From: Leptodontidium sp. MPI-SDFR-AT-0119
Lineage: Eukaryota; Ascomycota; Leotiomycetes; Helotiales; Leptodontidiaceae
Assembly: GCA_020726505.1 (NCBI GenBank)
Contig: JAHLEZ010000034.1
Coordinates: 434,001-498,000 of the forward strand
Reading direction: 5' to 3'
Length of the DNA stretch: 64,000 bases
The notes under the pieces were generated by a model. It saw nothing but the letters and a program-made list of their open reading frames with translations, was not told the DNA's origin and searched no databases. Position 1 is the first letter of the stretch. The number at the start of each line of letters is the position of its first letter. The position numbers and the translations under genes are program-made. This document shows, in pieces, positions 35,870-46,872 of this stretch.

Positions 35870-36856
35870 ATGCCTGCTCGTTTACCTGCATCCGTCGTGG
35901 CGGACATCGAGCATGCCCTCGACAAACCGGGACCCCTCCCGTTTGAGTATCTTGAGCAAATCGCTACAATTAACAGCACTTCCATACAAACCGTCTGTCG
36001 AATTAAGAAGAGATTGGACAAGGGATTAAAGGCTTTGCCTCTCTCTAAAGGACTAGTCCCGGTACTTCAATAGGAGTATAAAAAGGCCTTAAAACTCCTA
36101 TTAAATCAGAGGCCTTAAATGTACCTAGACGAGCTAAAGATCTTTCTTTCCGAGGCATATGACATAAATGTATCTATATTAACGATTTCCCGTGCTCTCT
36201 AACGAATTAAAATCACTAGGAAACGACTCAAGTACGTTACGGCTCAACGGAATAAAGAATTAAGGATAATATGGCTTGATTTTATATAAGAGTTCTCTAC
36301 AGATCAAGTAGTCGCTGTCGACGAGTCTAGAAGTGACGAAAAGAATAGAGATCGGACCTTTAGTTAGTCTTATAAAGGTGCTAAGGCAAGAGTTTCTCAA
36401 TAGTTGGCACACAAAGAAAGAGTCTCTATATTAGCGGCATATACTGTGGACGGCTACATAGTATCCCATACGTTGGAGGGCACATGTAATGCGGATATTA
36501 TATAGGATTTCTTGGTAGACTATTTATTACCGTTATATAACCCATTTCTAGGGCCTCGATCAGTCGTTATATTAGACAACGCTTCAATCCATCATAAGAA
36601 TATCGACGAGATATTGACGGCATATTAGCGTAAGGGTGTATAGCTCAAGTTCTTGCCTCTATATTCCCCTAATTTTAATCCTATCGAAGAGAGCTTTAGG
36701 GATTTAAAGCATTAGATACGTCGGAACTACCGGAAAGAGCGTAAAAACCACGCATCTTACCAGTCTTTCCTTGAATTTACTGTAAGAAAGTCGGGAACTA
36801 GTCTAAAGGCTACACAGAGAGCGAGAGCGCATTTCGGGAATTGTAGGATAACTTAA
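35870..36856 (+). pseudogene. Tc1/mariner-like transposase of element B
   Basis: ATG 35870 to TAA 36856. The first 67 codons are open and helical (MPARLPASVVADIEHALDKP; IATINSTSIQTVCRIKKRL), resembling an N-terminal helix-turn-helix. The core has VAVDESRSDEKNRDR, then RSVVILDNASIHH, then FNPIEESFRDLKH, with the same spacing as in element A. Stops lie at expected Trp positions (FS-stop-SYKG, RKGV-stop-LKFL, AY-stop-RKG). Same superfamily as A but clearly diverged. Dead by RIP. Confidence 0.83.
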
Positions 36857-37084
36857 ATATATACTATTCTATAGTAATTACAGTAGGAAATACAAAGAAA
36901 GTAAACATCTGTTAATCTAATGATAATTTCCTAATTAAGTAATACTAAGTGAAAGTGAAGGTATAATGTAAGATGCGAGGGAAGGGTATCCCGGGTACAA
37001 CATAACATACAAAATCAACGTAATTAACTACAAAAACAAGGGAAACAAGATATCCTGGACATAAGTATTACTCATTAATCATTA

Positions 37085-39060
37085 CTTGCCCAAAAAAACT
37101 CAGTAATCGACAAAAAAGTCGGGGTCGTTAGCATCTTCACTTAACCCCGCACCTGGCATATTCTGTCTCCCTACAGCGCTACTACTAAAGTTAATAAGAT
37201 CAACGGCAGTGTGTCTATTCTCTTTATAAACCTTCTTGAATTAAGAGACGTAATCGTTAATATAATGAGCAATGCCAGCCGGAATATCAAGAGAGGTAAT
37301 AAAGGGGACATCTCTTAATTAGCTCACATCTATAACAAAGGCCTCTTCTATAAGCTTAAAACCTCTTCTCAATTACTCTCTCCTTTTCGAATTCTTCTCT
37401 TTTTGAACTATCCATTGGCCCATTAGCTCTACCTCATTCTCATTATCGTCTAATAGTTTAAGGGGCGACGAAGGTAGAGGGATAGAAGTATACCCAGATA
37501 ATCCAGGAGCCGGATTTTGCGATGGATTTATATGTATTTAAGGCCTATTCGATTGCCTAGGATACTGAGATTCTGATACTATAGATAGTCCGGGAGTACC
37601 AGATACAATTGAATTAACTGCAATAGTCGGCACTTGATTTATCATATTTTGAACCGTTTATAACAACAAGAGTTGAGTCAACTTCTCAATCGAGGAGGAG
37701 CTCTCATCAACTTTAGCTATAGTTTCCATTACAGTTTGATTTACTTTCCTTACGCCAGTAAGCTTTAACTTATAATTAGTTTAGAAAGCACCTTCGGCGA
37801 AGTCGACTAGCTATTCCACTAGCAGTTGAGTTTTTATAACTCCTAAAGCTTTGGCGTTAATTATGGCCGCCTACTCTTATTATCGTTTCTAATCAATGGC
37901 GTGGTGCGTTCCTACCCTTTTTATAACGTAATAACACTTCTTCTTATTGTTACACAAGCGTTTTGTGCAGTTATTAATATAAAAGATCTCTGTACAAGTC
38001 ACTTCTCCCGGTGAATACTCCTTTTCCTTTTAGCGTTTAGCATCTAATATACGTCGAGTTACGGAATCCCTAAGTATAGGACTAGTTCCTGGCTCCATAT
38101 CTTCGTCGCCTACAAGACTTTCTAAAAAGGAATCACTATCCAGGGCATCGATTTCACTATTTTCCCGGCCTAAAGGAGTAGGTCTCACAGTATCCCGGGC
38201 TTTGTCCGCTTTGGATTTGCCTTTGGATTTCCTCTTCCCTTAGCCTATAAATCTCTCATCGCCAAAACCCGATACCTCTATCTCTTCTAGGGTTTTGTAA
38301 TACACATTAACTGTGATCTCATTAGCTAACGACATCTTCTTATGCTTATATATTCTGAGGGGAACCATAGCATCGTCGAATGTCTCCTGATTTCTCACAT
38401 CGAGGGTCAACGTCGGGGCCTTTAGATTACTAAATAGTAGCTCAAAAGCCTGTCTAATTGGTTTTTCAGAAGGCAACAAGCTCCGTCGTTCAATCCATGG
38501 CTCTACCCCCATTCTCCATATAACCTCGCATAATCGTTTGTAGGTGATTCGATCAGAGACAGAGTTTATATCCCAATTCTTCACAATCGTATGTTGTTTA
38601 CTCTTATTAATAATTGGCCATATATTAAAGCCAACGTTCTGTGGTTCCTTGTCGATTAACACCTTAGGATCAAAGACTAGGCGTTTCTTTGTAGGGGCAG
38701 TTGTAGGTGTGCGAATCTGTGCAGGAGAAGAAGTCACATCCACCACCTCATAATCTAGCCCCCCCACACTAGTTTTTTTGGCGTTGAGCTTAAGGGGAAG
38801 AAGTCGCAGGGTCGGGAACTTGCTCTTTAGGGTCAGATTTAGTCGTCTTCGCTCTGCGACGCTTTGTAGGGGCTATTTGGCGTGTCTAGGTACTGTGGAG
38901 TTCCTCAAATGCCGGGAGGGAGTTAGTGTTTGGTTTTGGCCGCCGTTTCGAATTCTGTGAGCCATCTAGTGCTAGCCCTTGTACGCGCTTAGAGAATCGT
39001 GATGGCTCTATATGCAACTGCAAGTATGCCAAATTTCAAGCGATTTGGTAGTGTTGTTGT
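37085..39060 (-). pseudogene. Second gene of element B, uncharacterised fungal family
   Basis: About 600 codons with few breaks. N-terminal basic region (SKRRPKPNTN, KRRRAKTTKSDP), one frame change near a G7 run at about 38763, then a 175-codon open stretch (38767-38240) with NWDINSVSDRITYKRLCEVIWRM. Then an acidic linker and a Cys cluster (CTEIFYINNCTKRLCNNKKKC) of the C-x-C-N-x-C kind I recall from fungal proteins of unknown function. The C-terminus has RDVPFITSLDIPAGIAHYIN followed by DYVSQFKKVYKEN, like the end of the element A protein. Reads as a DNA- or protein-binding accessory factor; function not known. Confidence 0.62.
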
Positions 39061-39474
39061 GGAGATATTGAAGGTAGGTGTTATATGGAGGGGGGCTGGG
39101 GGAGGGGTGGATGCGAAAAAGTGGTGGGGTGGGCTAAAATCGCTTACTAACACACGTTATGCAAATAGTTGTACCTCTCACAGCCATGAGCATATTTGCC
39201 TCGATCCTAAGTGAGAACCTTGGGGAGAATTTATCCACCATTGAGTCATCGAAACGGATAAATATCTCACGAGACGGCATGTTAAAAAGCGATTAGGAAT
39301 CTGATAAAATCCCCTAGAGATTGACAAAATCCGACATAAAACAGTCAAGCGCCTTCTCGAGCCTGCGTCCATGCCCGCTAATTCCGAACCTCATTACCCT
39401 CAGGCTAACGCAAATCCAATTAATTCCCGATACTTTTGTTACTGTCCGAGAGCATCAACCCTCCCTACACAGCA

Positions 39475-40764
39475 TCAAAACTCATTCTGCCAAGGTTTCT
39501 TCACCGGCGTCGGTTCTTGCGGAACCGCCACAACTGTTGTCTCCACACCCACCGAAGAAGTGACAATAATTACACTATCACGTTTCCACAGCTGCTCCTT
39601 AGAATTAGTGCTGAGATTCCTGACATCCTGCCCCTCCTTACTCGGCGTAGGAGACATAGGAACATAATAACTACAATCAATAGCATATCCCGTCTCATTA
39701 TCAAACCAGCTCCTACTAACACCCGTAAAATTAGCATTACTAGGTGTAATAGCATAACGCTTCCTGATCGTTCCATTAAACCTCTGCTTTGAAGAGGAGG
39801 AGAACATCATCGAGTAGAGGATTTTGAGAGAAGGAGCATTGGCGACCATGATTGCTACTTCGAGTTCGATAGAGGAGATTATTATTAGTTTTCCGAGGAC
39901 GTAAGTGAAATCTGTGTTTTTCTTTTGGAATTCGCGGAGAATGATGAGTCGGATGCAGGAGATTATGACGACAATTCCGCCGAGGGAGATGATGGATATG
40001 AGCATTAGGCGTTTGCGGAGGGAGGCTTGGATTGCCCAGAGGGACTGGATAGGGAGGATGACGATGAGGACGTCAACAAAGATTGACTGTTTTGTTATCA
40101 GTAAATATTGGGATTGGTGTTGGGCTGTGGTTAGACATACAAATGCTGCAGGTACGAAAGCTAGGACGGAGTTATCGATACATTTAACATCTGGATGGTT
40201 CAAGGGATTGAAAAATGCATCTAGTGGTCGGCATTGGAAGCAGTAGAGCAGGATCGTGGCCAATGTGAAGACGAGGTTGATTCCCATGGTGGCGTAGGCG
40301 AGTTTTCTGAATGTGTTTATTGCAAATCGGAGATAGAAGAGTAGGAATGCGGTCTTAATGATGAAGTGCATCCAACTATACATTATTTCCTCGGCGAAAA
40401 GAGCCTATCGCACATATTAGAATAGAACTTGTGTTTCCGGATAGGGTTTACGTACGTGTACTAGGTTTTGCATCCATTCTGGGTGTTCTCTCATCACTTT
40501 CATGACATGTAGACCGCCTCCATTTTGGATGAAGTAATGTAATATAGCTTGATGCCCGGCATTGAAGAACTAGATCGCGTCAGTACCATCGAAGCAAACT
40601 TGAAGATCGTGACGTACTAGAATCGAAACCATACACCAATCATCCCACCCAAAGCTCATGACAACCCATGCTCTCGAGTATATCCTCAAAACGATTGTAA
40701 TAGTAGCAAGAACAAAGAATGTCGTAGCGACGAGCTCAGAAAGCCCCTTCAGCGAATTCAACAT
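39475..40764 (-). CDS. Rhodopsin-domain (7-TM) fungal membrane protein
   Basis: Exons on the minus strand: 40764-40618, 40569-40456, 40404-40141, 40086-39475. Introns of 48, 51 and 54 bp each start GTACGT or GTATGT and end TAG/CAG, and removing them leaves the frame intact (378 residues). All three are multiples of 3. The start is Met 40764, the first ATG in a frame that is open further up. Motifs of the fungal rhodopsin-like family are clear: TTFFVLATITIVLRIYSRAW with FGWDDWCM after helix 1, GGGLH before the next helix, EEIMYSWMHFIIKTAFLLFYLR, CxP in CFQCRPL, and VDVLIVILPI. The C-terminal 100 residues are soluble and Ser/Thr-rich. Role in the cell unknown. Confidence 0.82.
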
Positions 40765-40849
40765 CTTGTCAAAGAACAATGCACGTGGTATCGTGTTTCG
40801 TGTTGATAGATTGCGGGGGAAATCTAAACCTATAAGAGAGTGATCCAAG

Positions 40850-42218
40850 AAAATCCTCGGCTAGAGAAAAGAGGCGATTAGATGGGAATATGGAAAAGAG
40901 GGGCCTATGCGTGATCAAAGCTTCGAACGAAAAGGTCGAGCAGAGAAAGATATATCCGTGCATAATTGCTTGGGTCTTCCAAGCCGTTGATCGAAAGCCT
41001 CCAACCATGAGATGTGGGAAAATAGACCGCATTGTGACCCCTGTCCAGTGGCTTTCCACATTTATTGGTGGGCCAAGAGATCAATATCGCAGGCCTCCCC
41101 AACAAGTTTCAAGGATTTCTCACACACAGACCAGATCAACGCATGGTCGTTGCTTGAACTTATGTACAATCATATTGCTGCATGAGAGTCCAGTCGCGGG
41201 GGCAATCGTTCCAGAATTTTGCTCCTGTAAATAATCTTTGTTTTTGATTTCTAGAATCCTTTTAGGATTTAAGTTTTCTTCCTTCTTATTTCTGAAGGGG
41301 GGAAATAGGGATTCGTTAATGCGACAAGAACCTTCTTGCATGCGGTGCTAGATTGATTGGCTGAACGTCAGCAGATGGTACCTGCGTTCGTGATCGATGG
41401 GGACTGTTGGGGTGCATTGGCCTTGGTATTGGTTGCCCCCTGTGGCTGTCGCGGTGGCGTTTCTCGCTTGCTAAACCTCAACAAACACCTCGAGGTGACT
41501 ACCACTCACGTTCTTGTCTGCCGACCATCTGACTAACTGTCATAGCATGTGAAAGCAAAAACCGTTCTTGTGGCGGTGTGGCCTCATGTGATTATCTGTG
41601 TTTTCCCTGCTTGGCGCGGCTTTCCCCGAAGGTTAGAGATTTGGTGACATTTCAGGAGGCAACTAGAGAGTTTGGGAGTGGTGGGATGGGAAAAGTTATG
41701 CAGTAAGGATCAAGTCTGTTGGGTTTCTCTAGGGCATTTACATTATGCATGAAAATCATCCCACCTGTTCCAAACCATACAGCACCTTGAAAGTTGAAGG
41801 CTCGAAAAACAAATCACATATGGCAGCCCAACAAAGCCATTATGCCCAACTTCCATCATCCAATTCCCATCTGTTATCCAGTGATCTCCCGATCCTCCTC
41901 CTTCTGGCCAGAGCCCTCTCTTTTCCCAGCAAAGCCTAATCAACATAATCCTTCCCTTCCATTTCCCTATATCGTACCCATCCTCCACTCGGATCACTAT
42001 CCTACTGCCCCCCCCCCCCCCCCCTCCTTTCACGTGTCGGGCTCCCAAGTGCGAGAAGTGCAACTGAAATAGAGGCGTAACTTCCCTACCCCTAATATCT
42101 AGTGAAGGCTTCGTGTGTGAAACCTACACATTCTTTCATCCTCCCATGATCGTGTTGGACAGTCGTTTTTATGTTCAATTGGGGCGGCTCATATAACAGA
42201 GTAACTCTTTTACTATTC
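40850..42218. other. Divergent intergenic region
   Basis: Shared upstream region of the rhodopsin-type gene (minus) and the UbiA-like gene (plus). A 114-codon plus frame at 40890 and an antisense Gly-rich frame at 41743-42063 look like chance. It contains a 17-base C run. No gene supported. Confidence 0.55.
42008..42024 (+). repeat. C17 tract upstream of the UbiA-like gene
   Basis: Seventeen consecutive C, about 195 bp before the ATG at 42219, in a pyrimidine-rich stretch typical of fungal promoters. Confidence 0.95.
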
Positions 42219-43299
42219 ATGGTGTCTTTCGATATGGAAAAGACATGTTTTGTTGATACTGATTGTGAGGGTCCTAAAAAGGTATGTACACTCCTGTCTC
42301 CTCACTGTTGCCCCTTCACTTCCATATTCCAGTGAGGGGAAGACATACCATACGTATACTAACCCTCCACAGGGCTTCATTACACAAGCACTCTACCACT
42401 TCAAAACCGTCTACCTGCTCACAGCCTCCGACCTAAAAACTACCCTCCTCCCCGCTTCAATCTTCGCCCTCGTCAGTACCCTCTCCGGGCCTCTCCTCAC
42501 CACTACCTCTTCAACGCCCCTCCCTCGCCTCTCTCTCCATTTCCCCCTCCTCAAATCCCTCCTCTGGATCTACCTCAATCTTCTCCTCTTCAACCTCAGC
42601 AACCAGCGCCTTCCATCCTCAATCCTTGAAGACAGTATCAACAAGCCCTGGCGCGCCATTCCCTCCCGCCGCCTCTCTCCAACCTCCGCTCGCCGTCTTC
42701 TCCTCCTGTTAATCGCCATCGTCATCCTCCTCTCCACCCTCTACCTAGGAGCACGAAACGAAACACTCTTCCTCATAGTCCTAACATATATTTACAATGA
42801 CCTGGGAGCAGGAGACGAAAATTTCCTCTTACGGCATGTCAATAATGCTTTTGGATTCATCACTTTTGGTGCAGGAGCTGCGCAGGTGGCGTTATGCTCA
42901 TCCGGGAATTCACTTAACTCGCAAGCCTATATATGGCTCGGAGTCATTGCCACAATCATAACCTTCACGATCCAATTCCAAGATATGGAAGATCAGGAAG
43001 GTGATCGAAAGCGGGAACGTCGCACCCTTCCCATTGTTCTCGGGGATTTATGGATGAGAAGAATGAATGCTGTTGTTATCATTGTTTTTTCAATCGCTGC
43101 GCCCGCTTTTTGGAGGCTAGGGTGCCTGGGGTATTCTGTTCCAGTTGGGATGGGATTGTTGATTGCGGGGAGGTCGTTGGTTTGCAAGCCTTTGCAGGAT
43201 AAGACGACATTTCAGTTGTGGTGTCTCTGGCTTGTGATATTGTACCTGCTGCCTTTAGCGAAAGGTGATGGTGCACTGGCTGGTCCACAGCGGAATTGA
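42219..43299 (+). CDS. UbiA-like membrane prenyltransferase or UbiA-type terpene cyclase
   Basis: Exons 42219-42281 and 42373-43299. The 91 bp intron is GTATGT...CTAACCCTCCACAG with a consensus branch site, and joining gives 329 residues. An unspliced frame also exists upstream but would lack an ATG. Domain: UbiA superfamily with eight or so hydrophobic helices. The first Asp-rich loop is NQRLPSSILEDSINKPWR (about residues 98-115, including the fungal NKPWR signature) and the second is QDMEDQEGDRKRERRTLP (about residue 224 on), which bind the Mg-diphosphate of a prenyl substrate. Fungal members include aromatic prenyltransferases and the UbiA-type sesquiterpene cyclase of fumagillin synthesis; which applies here cannot be told. 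Likely in ER membranes. Intact. Confidence 0.82.
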
Positions 43300-46297
43300 T
43301 TTATCGATCGCGACGTGAGAGAATAGGGGTTTTCGAGGACACATGAGGGAGAGAGGAAGATAGACATGTTGATTGCTATGTTATTACGTACTGATTTCCC
43401 ACTAGCAGGCAGGATCCTCGAGCATCTCCTTGTTTATTTCTTGGTTGGGGTGTATTTTGATTCTTAGCGTGGTTGCATTATTTAGAGGAGGGACGACGAT
43501 ATGAAATTAAAGACTTCGGGCAATGAATATAGAAAAATTATCACTTATCCAACGCTGTTTAGCTGTTACTCAAACATTTACAACAGTGTGCTTTCGGTTT
43601 CTCCTTCCGGAACATATCCACGAGAACATAGACTCGTGGATATTTAAGTAGCTCGGGCCCACCTCATGTATTCTGTTAGTTCTAACGCCTCGAAGAAAAT
43701 GGAGAAGGTATCTTAAGGAGTCAAGAGGCTCAGACTCTTCGTTAGTTACCTATGCCTCATCGGAGCTTTCGCGATAAAGAAACCGGAAGAATATAGACTT
43801 ATTATATTGCCCTTCTAATTATTACTCGACGTAATACCCGTCTTATTAAATTAAATTAAAAACGTTATGGTATCTAACATTACAAAGATCTTAATAAGAT
43901 TCTGAAGTAGAAGTTGATAGATATATGTTATATATAATAAAAGTATACGCGTATAAAGCCGAGTTAAAAGGAAATAATTTCTTGCAGTAATAAAAAGCAG
44001 TGCGAGAATTATAAAAGGGGATAATATTACGTATAATAACTACGATTAATTTCTTAAATAGTTAGTTAGTAATACAGATATAGTAGCTTATTTTTTAAGT
44101 AATTATAAGGGAAACTTATAATCTTCTTTTTTAACTTAATACTTATAATGTAACTAATATACTTACTAACTTTAAAATCCGTATTAATAATTATTATATT
44201 AAAATACGCAATACGATATCAAATAATTGTTAAGTAAACTTATCATATTAAAGACACTATGTATATAATTGTAAAAACGATTAAATGAGTTAAGAAGGGA
44301 TTATATAATTAGATGCTATCGAAGTTAGAGTTCGTACTTGTTATGCCTAAATTTAGATTAGATTTAGAAAAAGCTGGTTTTAATATTAAAAAGGGCTAAG
44401 AGCGCTTTTCTTAGTAAAGATTTCTCTTAAATAGAAAATACAAATAGTTTTAAGGATTTTTATCTTTCTCTTTCTTTTTATTTATAGATATATATGTTCT
44501 TTTTTAATATTTTTAAATCTATCCTATTGTATCTTAATATTATTTTATAATAAATACTTAATTTCTTTTAATCTCTTTTATTACTTCCTTGAAAATCCCT
44601 AAACTCGTAAATATATATATAATGTTATTATATTACGTACAATGCTTTTAATACTAAATTACTAATATTTGATTATTTTCGTAAGAATTTTCGTATATGG
44701 ATTTAATATTTTAGGATTATTATTTGTTAGAGATTAATTAATTTAATTAGTGGAATTGCCTCGGATTAGCAGCGCGGTATAATACGTAACTAAGAAGAAT
44801 AAGAAGCGAGATAAGGCTTAGCGAAGTATACGATTAATACTTCGTAATAAATATTCAAATATTAATAAGTTATATTATTAAGCAATTCTTAAAAGTACCC
44901 GTTTATATTAATAAAAAATAAAAGTGGACTTCTAATAATATTATTCGCTAAGGTATAATAGTAATTTTAATAAGGATATTAATATATAATTATATTAAGG
45001 TAGGCGTAAAAGAGAATCTTAAAATAAAAAAGTAAATTAAAAAAGCGAAGGATATATAATTTCTTAATTGTATAAGTAAAAGACTTTTATTTTCTTATTT
45101 ATAATAATAAATAATTTAGCAATCGTTAAGATTCTCCAATTTGAATAAGGTTAGCGTCTTAAAATAAGAACCCCGTAATTATTAACTCAGAATTACCGAA
45201 TTAGAATTATACAATTTAAAATACCTTCTCTTAAATAACAAAGTAAAATCTATTTTCCACTAAGATTGCTTATAATAAAATATTAATTATTTAGAATTTA
45301 AGACGAGAATAACCTATTAGGTCCTTATTAAAGAATTCTTTATTTACTTACATAAACTTATAATATTAGATTTTTAATATTATAAATATTATTTGACGTT
45401 AGGCCGTAAACTATATATTACTCTTCTACTAAAAGATTAAAAACTTTATCACGTATTAAATCTTAATATAAGAATAAGTATTTAAGTAATTAACTTTAAT
45501 ATACTTTTTAAATATAAAGTTTAAATAATTCGTTAATATTCTCGAGCTAACAAATACTTAGAAATATAAGTACGTTTAATACTATTAATAATCTAATAAT
45601 TTGTTTTAGGAAGCTAACTTTAATTTAAAGTCTTAGGTGTTGACTTATTACTTATTTAATTGATATTATAATTTACTTTGTTTTTAAATATTTTTAGTTA
45701 CTTATTAATTATTAAAGCGTCTTTTTAAACTACCAATTTGAGATTAATAACATTAGAGAATTATAGAAGTATAAATATATATTCGACTTTTTTAATATGC
45801 GTATAATAGTCGGTTGCGTATCTAATTAGTTACGTGGATTAAGTAATGTTTCGAGTAAGCTTTACTTTACTTTTTTATTTTTATTTTTTTCCTTTTCCCT
45901 TTTACTTTAACTTATTCCTCAGCTTTTTATAACTCTTAGTAATCTAAACCCAGGCGGTTAGTTCGAAGCTAAAGATATCTCGCGCACTAGCGCAGTTCTT
46001 TAGTCTAGTGTATACTTGCGTAAGTATTCCAGGTATATAAACCTAGTCTTTAGTTTCTCTCTTTAAGAGAATAACGCTTAATTTAATTAATCTCTTAATA
46101 TACCTTCTAAAACCTCATTTAATCGTAGAATCTTTTAAACCCCCTAAACCTCTACTCTTCTTTTACACGACAGTTAAGAGCCACACCTGTCTTATTTAAG
46201 TTACACGGCGCATTCGTAGAAGAACCTTTATTTAATAAGTTCTACAATTATTTAACTACTACCTTTATATTTCACAATTACACATTAATTATTCGAT
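43300..46297. other. Gene flank, then AT-rich RIP-degraded sequence
   Basis: To about 43560 ordinary 3' flank; a hairpin at 43614-43643 follows, and from 43760 on the sequence is TA-rich with no frame of note. Probably one or more old transposons that I cannot assign. Confidence 0.5.
43614..43643. repeat. Perfect 11 bp hairpin, ATATCCACGAG
   Basis: ATATCCACGAG, an 8-base loop, then the exact complement. It sits at the boundary between gene-like and RIP-degraded sequence. Confidence 0.8.
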
Positions 46298-46499
46298 ATG
46301 TCTTTTACAGGTATTAACGAACCCACTAGGCTCCTATTGTCTAAGATCTTATATATTAAACTAGAAGATTAGCTAGTATAGTTTATACACTTTATACTTA
46401 TAGTAAATATACTCGGACTTTAGCTATACGTCGACCTTCATAAAAAGATATTACTTCTTTATTTAAAATCTTCAGCTACACTCCTTTAATCGCTAAGGA

Positions 46500-46748
46500 T
46501 GTGACGACTGACGCTGCCCAAAGCCTCATTTCCACCGGCTCCACTTAGTATTGCCCGATCGGGACGTTCCGAGATTACTATAGTGCTAGGCATACTGACC
46601 TCTTGTATATAGACTTCTTTTTTCCTTACCTTCTTTCCTCTGTAATTATAGATTCTAAGTTGATGCTTAGTATTGTCATATGTCTCTTATGTTAATATGT
46701 GAGGCGTTAGTTACACGTGATTGCCGTCTTTTTAGGGCAAGCGTCATA
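46500..46748 (+). repeat. 5' LTR of the gypsy element
   Basis: 249 bp. Against the 3' LTR I count about 15 differences, all but one transitions. Confidence 0.93.
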
Positions 46749-46872
46749 TTATTTACAACTCTTTTCTTTACGTCTAAGAAGACAGTAAATATCCCTTGCC
46801 CCTTAATTCTCCTGTGAGTAGTTACGACCTAAAAGCTTAAATATAGGAAAGGCCTATACTAAGCTTTGTAGC

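Larger units (their letters stand above)
32085..39171 (+). mobile_element. Element B: two-gene Tc1/mariner-like transposon, interrupted by element A
   Basis: The left end reads CAACTATTTACATAACGTGT and continues GTTAGTA, is cut by element A at 32110-32111, and resumes after 35695 as AAGCGATTTTAACCGACCCC. The right end (39171 reversed) reads the same without interruption: CAACTATTTGCATAACGTGT...AAGCGATTTTAGCCCACCCC. Flanks are TA (32083-32084, 39172-39173). Without A the element is about 3.5 kb. It holds a transposase (35870-36856, plus) and a second gene (about 37085-39060, minus), tail to tail. Confidence 0.88.

Noticed and set aside
40890..41234. 114-codon plus-strand ORF upstream of the rhodopsin-type gene
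   Set aside because: No domain, no intron signals and atypical composition; overlaps the 5' region of the minus-strand gene.
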